This document shows, in pieces, positions 18,600-30,914 of a stretch of DNA of 64,000 bases. Source of the stretch: Heliopora coerulea (taxonomy: Eukaryota > Cnidaria > Anthozoa > Scleralcyonacea > Helioporidae); contig JASJOG010000507.1 of assembly GCA_030142905.1 (NCBI GenBank), forward strand, positions 1-64,000, in the 5' to 3' direction. How positions within the stretch are numbered: the first letter of the stretch is position 1; the number at the start of each line of letters is the position of its first letter. The notes beneath the pieces were generated by a model that saw nothing but the letters and a program-made list of their open reading frames with translations, had not been told where the DNA came from and did not search any database. The position numbers and the translations under genes are program-made.

Positions 18600-20590
18600 A
18601 TATATATGGTTGAAAATATACCCCACTAGCCCCATGACCCCCTCAGTATGGGCCTGAAGGACTGTGCAGATTTTAAATACTAAAATTTGGGATGGGCCTG
18701 GTATGAACACTTTATGATAAAAGACTTCAAATTTCCAAAGCCCAATAATACAGTATACCATGAAAAGTTTTCACAATGGATGAGGTATTGCAGTAGGGAG
18801 ATAAGTCAACTTTAGTTTTCAGAGTTACACACATATTTACCATAAAATTTAACATCAACATTCAGTAATTCTTGGTCATAGTGTACTTGACTATTGTGGT
18901 CCACTGTGGTTCAGTATTGACCCCATAAGAAAATTCCCAGCTATACACATTACTTATAATATTAACTCTGCTACTTTTGGTACTGCTACTGTACCTCAAA
19001 ATCAACATGTTACCAATTTAACCTTTCTTGGAATTAAGTAAATAAATCAGGCCTCAAATTTTATCCTGGCTATTGTGGCCATGGCCTCTGATTAAGGAAA
19101 AATGGCCACTGATAAAATAAGACTGTACTTAAAATCCAAGGCCACTTTGACCCTGGTGGGTGTTTCTAGAAAGCATGTATATCTCATTTACTGCATGGAT
19201 TTCTGGCTAAATTTGCTTTATTTATGTAAGGTTTGCTGACAGTATGCAAGCAGTTAATTATACAATCCTTTTTCATTTGGTGGTGAAGTGAAGCACAATG
19301 CACATACTAATAAACCAACTAATACTGCTAATTCTTTTGTGCTGCTAAGTTCACTACTGTGCAAAATCATTGGTTGTACAGGCACAGATGGATGTCGTGG
19401 AGGCGTGTACATTGAAACACAAACCAACCAAAACTCCTTTGGATAAGTTGGTACTCAAAATGAATTTTTGGAAGTAGTTTATATAGAGCCACATATTTGG
19501 CATTGGTACAATAGAAAATGGCCTTGGATAGCTGCAAACAGTTCAGTCGTGTAAATATCTCTTTGGTTCATGACTACAGACCAAGTCCGTCTGTATATTT
19601 ACTTCTTAGCAAAAGTTACAGCCAGTTCAAGACCGGCAGAAACAATCCAACAAAATAAAAGATCTACCAAAGACAGAATGTACAGATTGTTTGTGTAATT
19701 TTCTACATTAAAATAAACTCTAAAAGATTCAAAAATAAATGCTGTAAAAGATTTGCCATGTTATTAAAGTTTCTTCAAACATTATTCTGTGTCTGGTAAC
19801 TATTTAATTTGAGAGACTTGACTTATACTCAGGGTATCATAAAAGTCATGATTTTTTGGTCAAAAAATAAGGGGTTGACTTATGTGCCGTGAAATATGGA
19901 ATAGATGCAATGGTTGTTGAGTGACATAGGATGAAAGAAACATGTTCACCCTATATTTTAAAGAGAGAGGGAGAGATATCACAAACAATTGAATTCTGCA
20001 TTTATTTTCATTGGTTACTATCCCTGCACCCATGATCTATTAAAGGACACTCACAGATATACAGATGATTTGATAAACTTCAAACAAACTATGGCCAGAG
20101 ATTTAAAAGGAGCTCTCTTTGCAATACCATGTATCTGTCATATTCCTTTGTTTTCTGTTGATCAAAGGTTAATAAATAAGATGACTGTTTTTTACCTCTC
20201 ACAGCTTTCAATGAACTTTTTGAAATATCTTTTTGCCATTGTTCATTATATAAAACAAATAGATTCCCTTTTAGTTTGATCTGTGCAGTTACAGATACAC
20301 ATGTCATATGAGTTCATGTAATGAGAAAGTCATTATTAGAGACCCACTACTGCTAGAAAGATTTTTTATTCTAACAAGTACATTATTATGCCAAAAATAA
20401 TGTGAGAAATGAAGTGTGGTGAAGGCTGTTTTGCAGGCAATAATACTCTGCCAAATACTGTCATATCATGTGAAAATTCACCATAAGAGTGAAAAGATCC
20501 TCTTAAATTTTTTCCACAATGTTGCTCCTGTATTTGTGCATCAAAACTGAATCAACAACTGTTCATGAAGAACTACAAATTGTGGTGAAG
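18600..20590. other. No gene recognised
   Basis: Non-coding AT-rich sequence with no convincing exon. A short ATAAGGGGTTGACTTATG-like stretch near 19870 resembles another dispersed repeat, but its ends were not found. Confidence 0.35.
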
Positions 20591-21161
20591 AAAGATATAC
20601 TTACAGTGGCTGGTAACTAGTTGCATTTTGGCAATCAAAAGGGCTACATTGAGTTAAATATACATTAAGTATGTCAGATGAGATACCTGTAATAGCAATA
20701 TATTCCTTACTGTGGCCAAATGTAGTCTGTTCATAACCAGCTACTGAATCAATGAGACTTGCTAGAGGACTGCTGCAGATGGAGCAGGTCCTGCATAAAA
20801 ACAAACAAACAAAAACAACTTTAGTGGTAAAAGGTGCATGGCAGCAAATGTTGTTAAAGATGCCTGATGGGCAAATGTTAAAGATGGGCCTGGTAATTTT
20901 CATTTCCAAACAATGATCTTCTGATGGAGTAAATTACAACTTCTAAAATATTTAGCTGGAATTCCTTTTTCTATGACACTATCCCATCTTTACCTGCATA
21001 TTTACAGGACATTAATTTTACATAAGTCATATGGTAGATCTAGGACTTTCAAAAAAAATTGGTGAAGATTCAGTTGATTACAACTCTTAAACTTAAAAGC
21101 CATGTATACATGTTAAGCATTTCCAAAAATAATATATATTTATATGATATAAAATTATCAC

Positions 21162-21330
21162 CCATCTCTCGCTTCAGTGGGGCGGTTGTTTTTGACAACC
21201 AACTGATCAATAATGCACACACTTCAGTCTCGAGTTCTTTCCTAATATTTTCATCGCTTTTGTCAAACAATATTGCCTCCTCATTACATCGAGTACAGAA
21301 CACTTCCGAATAAACAAATCGGTATTTCAC
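21162..21330 (-). CDS. Exon 2 of an unknown host gene
   Basis: The exon has acceptor TATTTTCAG and donor GTGATA. It joins in phase after the 34-codon exon at 21482-21583. The 56-residue peptide includes a CTRC pair, acidic/charged helices (FDKSDENIRKELETEV) and ALLISWLSKT. I do not recognise it. A further exon may lie near 20600-20790, where a CSICSS-type stretch follows an acceptor, but the reading phase does not match simply. Confidence 0.45.
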
Positions 21331-21481
21331 CTGAAAATACAAACAGATGAACGCGAAATTTTAAGCAAAAAGTTCTCGAACAGTCCACCAGTTTTTAGAA
21401 GCGAGGAGTCTTTTCATCATGTCAACATCAGTGTTTTGGGGGCAAAGCATCTAAACCCGATTTTAAAATACAAAATCTTAC

Positions 21482-21583
21482 CTCTGGATCGATAGCTTCT
21501 AATAACTCCTCAATTTCCTGCAATGAAAGTCCTTCCAAGAGCTGGAATTCATCTACATCACTGAACTGGTCCAGTTTTGACAT
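21482..21583 (-). CDS. First coding exon of an unknown host gene
   Basis: The ATG at 21583 opens exactly 34 codons before a good donor (GAG then GTAAGA). The peptide begins MSKLDQFSDVDEFQLLEGLS and ends IEELLEAIDPE, an acidic amphipathic region. The LxxLSxxEIxxLxxxIDPE pattern recalls the tropomyosin-binding helix of tropomodulins, but the next exon does not continue a tropomodulin, so I do not name it so. A hAT MITE sits only a few bases upstream of the ATG. Confidence 0.45.
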
Positions 21584-21592
21584 CCTTTACAG

Positions 21593-21955
21593 CAGGGGTG
21601 GGCAACCTTTCAGGAGAGTGGGCCAGATCCGTCAAACTTTTTCTTCAAGCGGGCCAAAGGTAATATGAAAAACATCGACGATAGTCTAATAATGATAATA
21701 ATGATGAAATTTCAAAGCAGTTACAATGTATTATGTAACTTTTGTAAACAAAGCTTACACTAATCAGTAATAAATCTAAAATATTTTACACTGCAAGGAA
21801 GTTAACAAAGAATGGTAATATTTAAAAAACTAAAAACTAATTGTTTGGACTTGGACGATGATCCTTGCCAAAGAAATAAACATTTTTATAATATGATTCT
21901 ATCATCTCGCGGGCCACAAAAATTCCCTTCGCGGGCCGTAGGTTGCCCACCCCTG
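21593..21955. mobile_element. hAT MITE with perfect 8-bp target duplication
   Basis: The ends are CAGGGGTGGGCAACCT and its inverted copy at the right (AGGTTGCCCACCCCTG). CTTTACAG flanks both sides (21585-21592 and 21956-21963). An 8-bp duplication plus CAGGG-type ends identifies a hAT non-autonomous element of 363 bp. Confidence 0.9.
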
Positions 21956-22510
21956 CTTTACAGTATATCATCTCCAAGAAGTATCGTTCAATAATTTCCT
22001 TTAGGGTGAATTAAATTCAGCTTTATTCTAACTCAGATTATTTACCCAGCTTTCTAAAGTAGTAAGCCTCCAACGTCCACCTATACTTCGTGATTTCTAC
22101 TGATATTTTCGTTTCAAAACATTGAAAATAAACAAAGAAACTCACATAAACTTTACTCGTCCCTCTTTCGCTGACCAAACTTTCAAACGAACCAAAATCG
22201 TTCCCAAGTCCCAATCCCCAGACTTCAGTCCCTTCCATAGTCAAACTAGCGGTGCATGATGGGATACGAACGTAAACCTTTAGCCACAGAATAAATAATA
22301 AACCAACAGATTATGTATGTGATTAGAGATGAGATTGCAGTGGGCGAATTCCTTGCAAGAGTCGCAAGCCCAATCAACCCTATTGCTGAAGGAGCTGACT
22401 GCCAACTAAAACGTAATAAAAGAAACGGATTATTTCAGAATCATCCTCAGGGTATTATGAAACGAAACTTCACAATTAACCTACACTGCTGAAGTCAACT
22501 GAAAAATGTT

Positions 22511-22581
22511 GACTCGAGCGGGATTTGAACTCGAACCTTCGGTATACCGGTCCGCCGCTCTACCTGTTGAGCTATCGAGTC
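22511..22581 (-). tRNA. tRNA-like sequence, left arm of palindrome
   Basis: The acceptor stem GACTCGA/TCGAGTC pairs over 7 bp. A D arm (GCTC/GAGC) and a B-box-like AGTTCAAATCC are present. The anticodon loop around ACCGGTATA is weakly paired and the T stem has two mismatches. Probably a tRNA pseudogene or SINE head. Confidence 0.5.
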
Positions 22582-22698
22582 CACAGGGATTGGAGGCGAG
22601 TTTTTATCCAATTATGAAATAGAATTGAAACGATGCACATCCATCCTCATGGATAGCGTTAATTAAACTTGGATAAATACTCGCCTCCAATCCCTATG

Positions 22699-22769
22699 GA
22701 CTCGATAGCTCAATAGGTAGAGCGGCGGACCGGTATCCCGAAGGTGCGAATTAAAATCCAGCTCGAGTC
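22699..22769 (+). tRNA. tRNA-like sequence, right arm of palindrome
   Basis: Inverted partner of the left-arm copy with the same 7-bp acceptor stem and D arm. The B box is degraded (GAATTAAAATCC), so it has decayed more than the left copy. Confidence 0.45.
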
Positions 22770-22940
22770 AACATTTTTCAGTTGACTTCAGCAGTGTAGG
22801 TTAATTGTGAAACGGATTATTGTTCTCAGTAATAATAAAAGGAATGGCTACACCGCTTAGCAGACGTAATCCCACGCCTTAGCCTTCGTCATCAAAACCC
22901 AGTGCACGAGTTTAAGGTTATATCACAGTTACTTTCCTAC

Positions 22941-25877
22941 CAGGGACGGCGGAGCCGGTGGGGCTGGTGGCTACGATCCCCCCACTTTTCCCAGGAGCTA
23001 ACTTTATAAATTGAGGTCAATTTTGTGTATTCTGAAATATTTAAGCATGCAGAATTATAAGATTACCACATAAATTTGCGTGTGAGAAAACGTTTCATGT
23101 ACCGTTAGTCTGTGCAGTAAAAAGTTAATAGATGTTACGTACTGGCGATGTCTTGTGTTGCACAAACTGAAAGTCACTATAACTCAATAAAATAAAGTAT
23201 TAGTACACCAACTGTGCCTGCGATCATAGAACTGTACTGAAAATGAAAATTGCCGGAGAAAAACACAAAGTTTACAAAGTTTGAGAATTTTACAGCAATA
23301 TGTCAACTAAGAAATCGCCTATCGCAAGATTTTTTAAGGTTCAACGGAAAGAAACGGCGACTAGAAATATAGAACTGGAACAAACCGCGTCATGGCCACT
23401 AAATTCTGGAGATAATAGTATTGAACTTGAACAAGATAACAGCCAAGTAGAACGAAAATCCATCAACAAGGATACAGATAGAACACTGTCAGAAAATGCG
23501 GTACTAAAGGAAGTTATAGCTACACCAAATCAGCCAAGTAATTTTCAGTTCCCGAAAACAAATTTTGGGAAGCAAAGCCGCTCTTTTCAAACCTCCTGGT
23601 TTAAAGAATATCCGTGGTTGCACTACAATGAAGAGAGTGACTCCGCATTTTGTTACATTTGTGTTAATCAAAACAAGAAAGGCAACTTAAGAATTACCCA
23701 AAACATGGAACAGGCCTTCATGTCTAAAGGTTTCTCAAACTGGAAAAACGCACTAACAAAGTTTAAAGAACATCAAACATCAGAGTGCCACAAAATTGCT
23801 GTTGACTAGGAGGTATTCATTTCAAAAACACATGGCGACGTTATCGATATGACAAGTGAGACGGCAAAAAAGACAAGGGCACAAAATCGCCGTTGTTTTG
23901 CCAAGATCATCGAATCACAACAATACCTAGCAAGACAAGGTTTAGCAATTCGAGGAAATAGTGATAAGGAGTCGAATTTTTCTCAATTGCAGAAATTACG
24001 AGCAAAGGATGTTAGCGATTTGGCAAAGTGGGTGGATGCCAAAAGAGGGATGTACATAAGTCATGAAATTCAAAACGAAATTATTTGTTTAGTGGCTACT
24101 CAATTAATTAAAGAATTGGTAAGTGAAATCAGAAATAACTACTATTCGCTGATTTGAGACGAATATACTGACATTAGTAACCATGAACAGTTGACAGTAT
24201 GCCTTCGATGGATCAGTGAGAACCTTGAAGCTCACGAAGACTTCATAGGATTTTACCAGATTCCTGACATAAAAGCTGACACGATTACATCCGTAATCAA
24301 AGATGCCCTGATACGACTGCAGCTTTCTTTGAATGAATGCAGAGGCCAGTGCTATGACGGCGCTGGCAATATGCTTGGAAAAAAATCAGGAACTGCGCAG
24401 CAAACTTTAGCACTGCAACCTAAAGATCTCATTACCCACTGTCATGCACATTCCTTAAGTTTGGGCGTAAAAAGTGTGGTGAAAGATTGTAAGTTGCTAT
24501 CTGACAACATGAGTACTGCCAAGGAACTGGTGACTATTATTAAGTTTTCTCCCAAACGAGAAACAATTCTTGGTAGTGTGAAAGACATCATTGAAGAGGA
24601 AGATTCAGAAGATGAAAAGCCAGCTGAAATCCTTAAACTGTGTCCCACAAGGTGGACGGTAACGCAGCATGCTACGACCGCATACTAGCAAATTATTCTT
24701 CACTTCTTGAAGTTTGAAAAGTTTGTCTTGAAATGAGGGTTGAGCCCTGTGTCAGAGCACGAATACTTGGCTGTGATGGCCAAATGAAAACATTTGATTT
24801 CTTCTTTGGTCTCAATCTGAGCGCACGCCTTTTTGCCCACACAGATAACCTCTCAAAATCCCTTCAATCTCCAAGTTTTTCTGCTTCTGCAGGTCAGCAT
24901 CTCGCCGATTATACAGTAAAAATATTACAAAGCATAAGAAATGAGGAGCCATTTGATGCCTTTTATGATGTAGTCCTCATTAAGGTAAAAAAGTATCCTG
25001 TCATTGCAGAGCTAGCTCTTCCAAGAAAACGATGCGCACCAGCACCTATGAGGTTGGGATTGCAGCGCCAACGTATCCACAAACAGCCCGTGACCACTAC
25101 AGGATGATCTACTTCGAAGCAATTGATCATTTAATTTTTTCTATAAAGGATTGTTTTGATCAGCCAGCCTTTAAAGTGTATGTCAGTTTAGAGAATCTTC
25201 TTCTCAAAGCTGTAAAGGGAGAGGACACTTCCAATGGAAATGGAGGAGTTTGCTTTGAAATTTACTACCGATGTCGATGTCAACTCTTTATCAGCTCAGT
25301 TATGCACGTTTCGAGTTATCATGAAAGAAATTGAATTGCACTGTTTCCAAGACATTTTGACAGCCGTCAAAATACTCCAGCCACACGAGCAACTGCTTAT
25401 TCACAACGTCATTACTGTCTGCAAATTGATCCAAGTTAATCCTGCTACTAGTTCGACGGGAGAGAGATCTTTCTCAACAGCTTGAAGAATTAAAATCTGG
25501 GAGCGATCCAACATGTTACAAGCACGATTTAACCATCTCTCGATTTTAAACACTCATAAAGAGAGATTGGACCGATTATGCTTACTTTCTGTAGCTAATT
25601 CATTTGTGTCGCTGAATGAAAATTGGACTATATTTCATGCCATGGTGCACAATAGTGTTTTAATATTTACTAAAAATTTGCTGTTTTCTCTTGAAATGTT
25701 CAATAAAGATAAAATGCATTGAAATTTTGTATCTTTGTTTAGCTACAGTGGAATTTTAAATTTAGCAAGAATTGCACTTAAAAGCTATTATACTAAATGT
25801 TTATGGAGATATGACACTTTTAGCTTTAGCCCCTCCCCTCCCTTCCCCACTTGAAAAATCCCTTCGCCGTCCATACC
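22941..25877 (+). mobile_element. Probable extent of a dead hAT element
   Basis: CAGGGACGGCGGAGCC at 22941 and, at the right, TTCGCCGTCC (near 25864-25873) form degraded inverted ends around the transposase pseudogene. C-rich CCCCACTTTTCCC near the left end and CCCCACTTGAAAAATCCC near the right end support the boundaries. No clear 8-bp duplication was identified. Confidence 0.4.
23300..25722 (+). pseudogene. hAT transposase, ZMYM1-like (inactivated)
   Basis: The ATG at 23300 opens a frame starting MSTKKSPIARFFK. A TTF-type zinc-finger region follows (FQTSWFKEYPWLHYNEESD, then FCYICV and ECHKIAV). The RNase-H-like core appears as DEYTDISNHEQLTVCLRW and CRGQCYDGAGNM, and the C-terminal hAT dimerisation region as TSSTGERSFSTA with FNHLSILNTHKERLDRL. 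Interruptions: in-frame stops at about 23807, 24155 and 25483, and frameshifts near 24690, 25040 and 25240. It would have cut and pasted hAT-family DNA; it is now non-functional. Domesticated ZMYM genes share this layout, but the stops argue against a domesticated copy here. Confidence 0.8.
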
Positions 25878-25879
25878 TA

Positions 25880-27850
25880 CTAAGTACAAACGTTCAGGGT
25901 TATGGTTTGGGTTTGCTTAAATATCGATGGAAGTGTTTTAAAAATCGTTACCGGCCACATTTTAGTGGACACAATCCACGCCATAGCAATACTCTGTGAT
26001 ATTACAAACAGCATACGTGGCAAGCCATATTGAACAAAGATGTAATATTTCAAGGTAGAATTCGACTTACGTAAAGCGACGCACGCCCACCCCATTTTCC
26101 CGAACATTTTCGAACCTTTGATACGTAGGGCTTTTTAACCTCATCGCATGTTTTTCTCTCATGAAGTGCCTTCAATCGAATTGTCAGCACCTTGTTTTTT
26201 CGTGTTTCGGCAGAATATTAATTTAAATCTTTTCCTCCATCGTAATGCTCACACTGATACCATATTCAGGAAGCTCAAAGTCTTGAAATTTCAACAGTCT
26301 TTGGTCACTGCTAGGTTTATTTACGTTTCCTCGTAAATCTCAGTTTTACTTAAAAGATTCTACAACAAATTTATGACAAATATATCAAATGCACTTACAC
26401 AATGCTGGATCTGCTGAGTATTTTCAACTTCCTTTTTTTAAAAATATCAGACAAGTTTTTGTACCATTTCGGTGCCCAAGATACTTGAGCTTTTTCCCCG
26501 CAGGATCAGTTCTCTGATACTTTATTGAGGCTAACGACGAACGATTTTACTCGTCGATGAGTGAGCTCTTACCGAAGAGTTAATTCACTGAATTCTTAAC
26601 TTACTAATTTTGAGCCCATTCTGCCATTTTAAAGGAAACAAAAACTGCATCTTTATACTAAAATGAGATGCCATTTATTACTGGTAAAAACTTATTAGTA
26701 GTCTAAAACAAACATTCCAAGTCTGACTTCAAGCTTAATACGCCATGGTGGGCCATTTTATGGACGCAATAATGCTCGACAAACGCAACTATTACCGGAA
26801 AAACAGCAAGACACTAAAACATTACACATATTCTCAGTTCTAGAAACTTCGTCTTGAACGTCATTAGTCATCTACAGCTCATAACCTTGCTTCACTGCCC
26901 GTGGTGATGATTACTTTCAGCCACTTATCTGTCGTTCACCCAAGTTTTTTTTGGATCATCTTTCTGTTTCGGAGGTAATGTACTGAAACTATCCCTCTCC
27001 ACTTCAGTACAAGCATAAATTGGTACACACTCTCACAGTAGGACGTTCGCGAGATAGGAGAATCCTTGTAAGTTTGTGGGAAGATTGATTTGTTGATGAA
27101 GTATGAACATAAATTAGGGTAAATCCTCCTGGTATGCAAAGGAAACGCACTGTGGACAGCCAAATACCTTTTTTAACTGTGGGAACTTTGACTTATCATG
27201 AAATACAAACTTAAATTGATATGAATACTAATAGAAGACCAAAGAAATAATGTACTGGAGCGAGAAACATGGGACGAACATCTCGTAAGCTCAATATCTA
27301 AGTTATAGAACAAAACGAGAATGATCACGATGGTGTTTCGACTTTAGTTCAGTCATTGTCGAACGTGATATGTCTGAAACAAAGTTGTTGTACATATATC
27401 TACATATTGGAGATAAGTCCTATGCACCGATGACACGTTCTCCAGAATATCACATCCTCTTAAACTCAACACTCTCCTAATACCTTGTTTGTGTTTCAAA
27501 TCTTGCGACATTCCAAAATGAGAACTGCGGCAAACATTCTAGAACTCTTTCGCTTACGAATCTCTTCACCATGAACATGAATTACAGCAAATACGAAAAT
27601 TAAATTTCTAAACAGTTTTTTCTCATCATTACGGAAACAAACGTGATCCGCAGCGCTGACGTCATCGTATTTACCAAATTTAACAAGACAAAATGATCAA
27701 CTCCTTTGAAACATACGTTTACATTTATTGAAAATATCCCTGTGTATTTACACATCTTAATGCTATCAGGTACTGTATCTTATATAATTGGACACAGCTA
27801 GATAAAAATATATTATAACGAATTTCCGAGGCATCGGTTTCAATCATTAC
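25880..27850. other. No gene recognised
   Basis: Only short open frames without recognisable domains. No repeat boundary could be defined. Confidence 0.35.
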
Positions 27851-27879
27851 ATTATACATGACCTCTAAAACATCGAAAA

Positions 27880-28660
27880 ATATCCCTACATATCCTGCTA
27901 TTTGTTGGCTCTTGGTATCTGATAAAAGTTATTCCACTATCTGGCACTTGGTGGATCTCGATGGTTTGATCGCTGTTATGAAATTTCATGGCACTTATTG
28001 GGTCTGGGTAAACTGTTCCTGTAACAACACTGGCTTGGACGAATCGATTGCTGTCATTTGATTTCTAGCATTGGATCAGAATGGCTCCAAAGTTGTCTGT
28101 ATATTCTCTGGCATTTGTGGGACCAGATGGGCATATGGGCTGCTATTTCATTCTCAGCCAGTTGTTAGGTTTCTGTAACTCGATTGCTATCATTGCATCT
28201 CCTGGCAATTTTTGATCTAGGTGATTCGACTGTTTGACGCTCCATTTTTGGTTACTGATTGGCTAGCTGGATTTCTGTCACTTGATTTTCTGTTACCTGT
28301 TGGTCTGAATGGCTTGTTCGTTCTCAATTTACTCTCTCGCTTTTGTTCTATTTATATGACTGGACTGCTATCACTGTATTTTCTTGCAATTGTTATATTT
28401 TGGTGGCTTAATTGTGGTCACGTCATTCAATGGCAATTGCTAGTCGGTATAGCTTTATGGGCGTCCTTGTAGTTTCTGCTACTATTTTGGTGTGCCTGGC
28501 TCGTTTGCTGACATTAGATGGCCCGGGGTTGTTGGATCTGTCTGTTTCGTTTGCTGTCACCTTCGTTGCATGGTCTAGTTGACTTTATCACAGTCCCTCC
28601 ATCATCAGGCGTTGGATGTATTTGGATTTAAACCAGGTTCATTGCTGTCACTGGTTGTCA
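27880..28660. repeat. Degenerate tandem repeat, TTGCTGTCAT/GGATCTGAATGG type
   Basis: Short units built around GATTGCTGTCATT, TGGCA and GGATC-type words recur about every 50-65 bp with much divergence. The same vocabulary appears again at about 56880-57290, so this is a dispersed family of degenerate minisatellites. Confidence 0.4.
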
Positions 28661-28669
28661 AAAGGATAG

Positions 28670-29540
28670 ACCGGAGGGCCATTCCAAAATATTCTGCCTG
28701 GTAACAAAGGAACTGAATAAAGAAATAGAGATGCTTAAAAGAAAAGAACAACAACGCTACATTACATTAGATCACCAAAAACCTAACCTCAATTCAATCC
28801 TAAGTCTAGTTCAAGCACTAACCCTAACACTAACCCTTATTCTAATAGTGGCTGCCACCTTGGATCCTCCCGATAGTAAATATAATTTAATGAAAAATTT
28901 TTGAAGTTAGGATATATGAACAAACCTTGCTCTGCGGCCTTGTATCATGGGAACTCTTTGTCAGAGATATTTCCTGGCAGATCGCCGTAGATTTTTTCAC
29001 CGGGTTCTTCCCTATCTTTTTTCACTTTATCTTGGTTCACCTTTCACATCTGGTCAATCACTTTTACATCGTAGTTTCATTCTGCAGAAAGCTGTAAGTA
29101 AGATATGAAACTTAGTGGAACCTGGAGGTGACAAAAATGGTGTGCTACGAAGGCCACGAAGGTCGTGGAAACCAGGAAATGGGGAGGGAACATCTAAAGA
29201 ACTGAATCTACTGAATATTTGTACGAAGTTTCTAGTTTTCCAAGGAGAACGGCCGACGCTGTATAGAGAATTTTACACCAGATGTATGACGCTCTTATGA
29301 GCCTTCAGGTATGTCAGCTACGTGAAATTACGAAATTTTCCTAATCTTTTCTTATCCACAACGATTCACTCACTTTAAGATACCAAATATAGTTTTGGTA
29401 ACTTTAAACAACTGTTGGCTTAAGACAGTAGCATAGCTCTCACACACATCTACAGATTTACTGACAACGACAGTTCACTTTTCTAACAATTTTCAAAATA
29501 TAGACCATTTAGACATCTTCGCCAAATTATTTAAAATGCA
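28670..29540. other. No gene recognised
   Basis: Non-coding. It contains a degenerate CTAACCCTAACACTAACCC stretch at about 28816-28840 resembling telomere-type words, too short to call an interstitial telomere array. Confidence 0.35.
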
Positions 29541-29549
29541 TTAAATGGT

Positions 29550-29770
29550 AAAATACAAGAAACAAGTTTATATGCAAACGTTTTCAAGTATAAAAGTCGT
29601 CATCAGGTTCAACCTGGCAATACAAATTCGTGGTTTTATACAATGCAGTCATGTGTACTTCGTGCACGGTATAACACCACCAATTTGTATTCCCAGGTTC
29701 AACCTGATGATGAACTTTATGTTCGAACATGTTTGTATAAAAGCTGTTATCTTGTATTTTATCTTTTAAT
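29550..29770. mobile_element. Palindrome with decayed hammerhead-like cores
   Basis: The left arm, read in reverse, and the right arm match over about 100 bp around a centre near 29660. Both contain AACCTGATGA followed by a short hairpin and a GAA-type box (right arm AACCTGATGATGAAC; left arm in reverse AACCTGATGACGACTT then TTGAAAAC). The order recalls hammerhead ribozymes of Penelope-like elements, but helix III and the cleavage triplet cannot be drawn convincingly. Confidence 0.5.
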
Positions 29771-30205
29771 GTATAGACCATTTACTGTTTCAGTTAACAT
29801 GAGGTCGTATCTTACCTTCTAAAATTTGTTATTTCCTCTTCCTAATCCGCATTCAGAGTGCAGTTTAACATCAAAATAACTCCAGCAAGCACGCTATGTT
29901 TATTCAGATGAAGATTTTAAGAAGAACACCAATGATTAATATAGCAAATCCCGTCAATAAAGCCCAGAGGAAAAACCTGCTCTTTTCTAAAAGAAAGGAA
30001 TCAAAGGAAAAGTCAAGCAAGAGTTTAAATGATCTCATGTGAATGCAGTCAACCAGTTTATTACATTGACCATGGACTATCCTTGGAGCAATGAACAGCT
30101 AAAAATTTCTGTCAAAACTTTAACATAATAACAAATATAGTAGACAATGGAATAGAGTAGAAACGAAATAACTTTGCCGTAGTCTCATACAATACAAAGA
30201 TTTTC

Positions 30206-30710
30206 ATGTTGTTGTTGTTGCTGTTGCAGTTGCTGTTTTTGCTGTTGCTGTTGTTGTTATTGTTGTTATTATCGTTGTTGTGGTTGTTATTGTTGTGGTT
30301 GTTATTGTTGTTAATATTGTTGTTGTTTCTGCTCTTCTTATTGTTGTTGTTGCTGTTGTTGCTGTTGTTGTACTTGTCGTTGTTGTTGTTGTTGTAGTTG
30401 TTGTTGTTGTAGTTGTTGTTGTTGTAGTTGTTGTTGTTGTAGTTGTTGTTGTTGTAGTTGTTGTTGTTGTAGTTGTTGTTGTTGTTGTTGCTGCTGTTGT
30501 TGCTGTTGTTGTTGCTGTAAGAGTAGTATTTGTTGTTGTTGTTGCTGCTGTTGTTGCTGTTGCTGTTGCTGTTGTTGTTGTTGTTGTTGTTGCTGTTGTT
30601 GTTGTTGTTATTGTAGTTGTAGTTGTTGTTGTTGTTGTTGTTGTTGCTGTTGTTGTTGTTGCTGTTGTTGTCGTTGTCGTTGTTGCTGCTGTTGTCGTTG
30701 TTGTTATTTC
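30206..30710. repeat. (TTG)n-type trinucleotide microsatellite, ~500 bp
   Basis: Nearly uninterrupted TTG/CTG repeats with a higher-order unit TTGTTGTTGTAG repeated around 30390-30480. Long open frames across it (poly-Leu, poly-Val) are artefacts of the repeat. Confidence 0.95.
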
Positions 30711-30914
30711 CTCCTGTTCAAGTTACGTTCAGCTTTCCATTGTCAGAAAAACTCTGCGCACGATACATACTCCAACCCGCAACCTTCTGAATGGTAGCCA
30801 AACCAACGAGCCCACTCATCTATACAGTATATTGTATATAAATCAGTGACTGCGCCACTAAAATTCAGGTGGCAGAGCGAGGTTGCGGTGTTTAAACCTG
30901 GGACGAGTCGACTG

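Larger units (their letters stand above)
22469..22811. mobile_element. Palindromic element carrying two inverted tRNA-like sequences
   Basis: The left arm from TTCACAATTAACCTACACTG is mirrored by the right arm ending in CAGTGTAGGTTAATTGTGAA. The arms are about 120-145 bp with a spacer around 22620-22670. Each arm holds a full-length tRNA-like sequence. GAAACGGATTATT occurs at 22422-22434 and 22809-22821, which may mark a duplicated target or an older repeat. Either two tRNA-derived SINE heads were joined head to head, or this is a foldback element that captured a tRNA. Confidence 0.7.

Noticed and set aside
21482..21583. Tropomodulin first exon
   Set aside because: The LSxxEIxxL...IDPE pattern fits, but the next exon in phase does not continue a tropomodulin.
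28600..28625. CATCATCAGGCG on the plus strand as a reverse hammerhead core
   Set aside because: No TTTC box or helix II partner at the required distance.
30280..30849. 189-codon poly-Val open frame and a poly-Leu frame
   Set aside because: Products of the TTG/CTG microsatellite; no start context, domain or splice signal.
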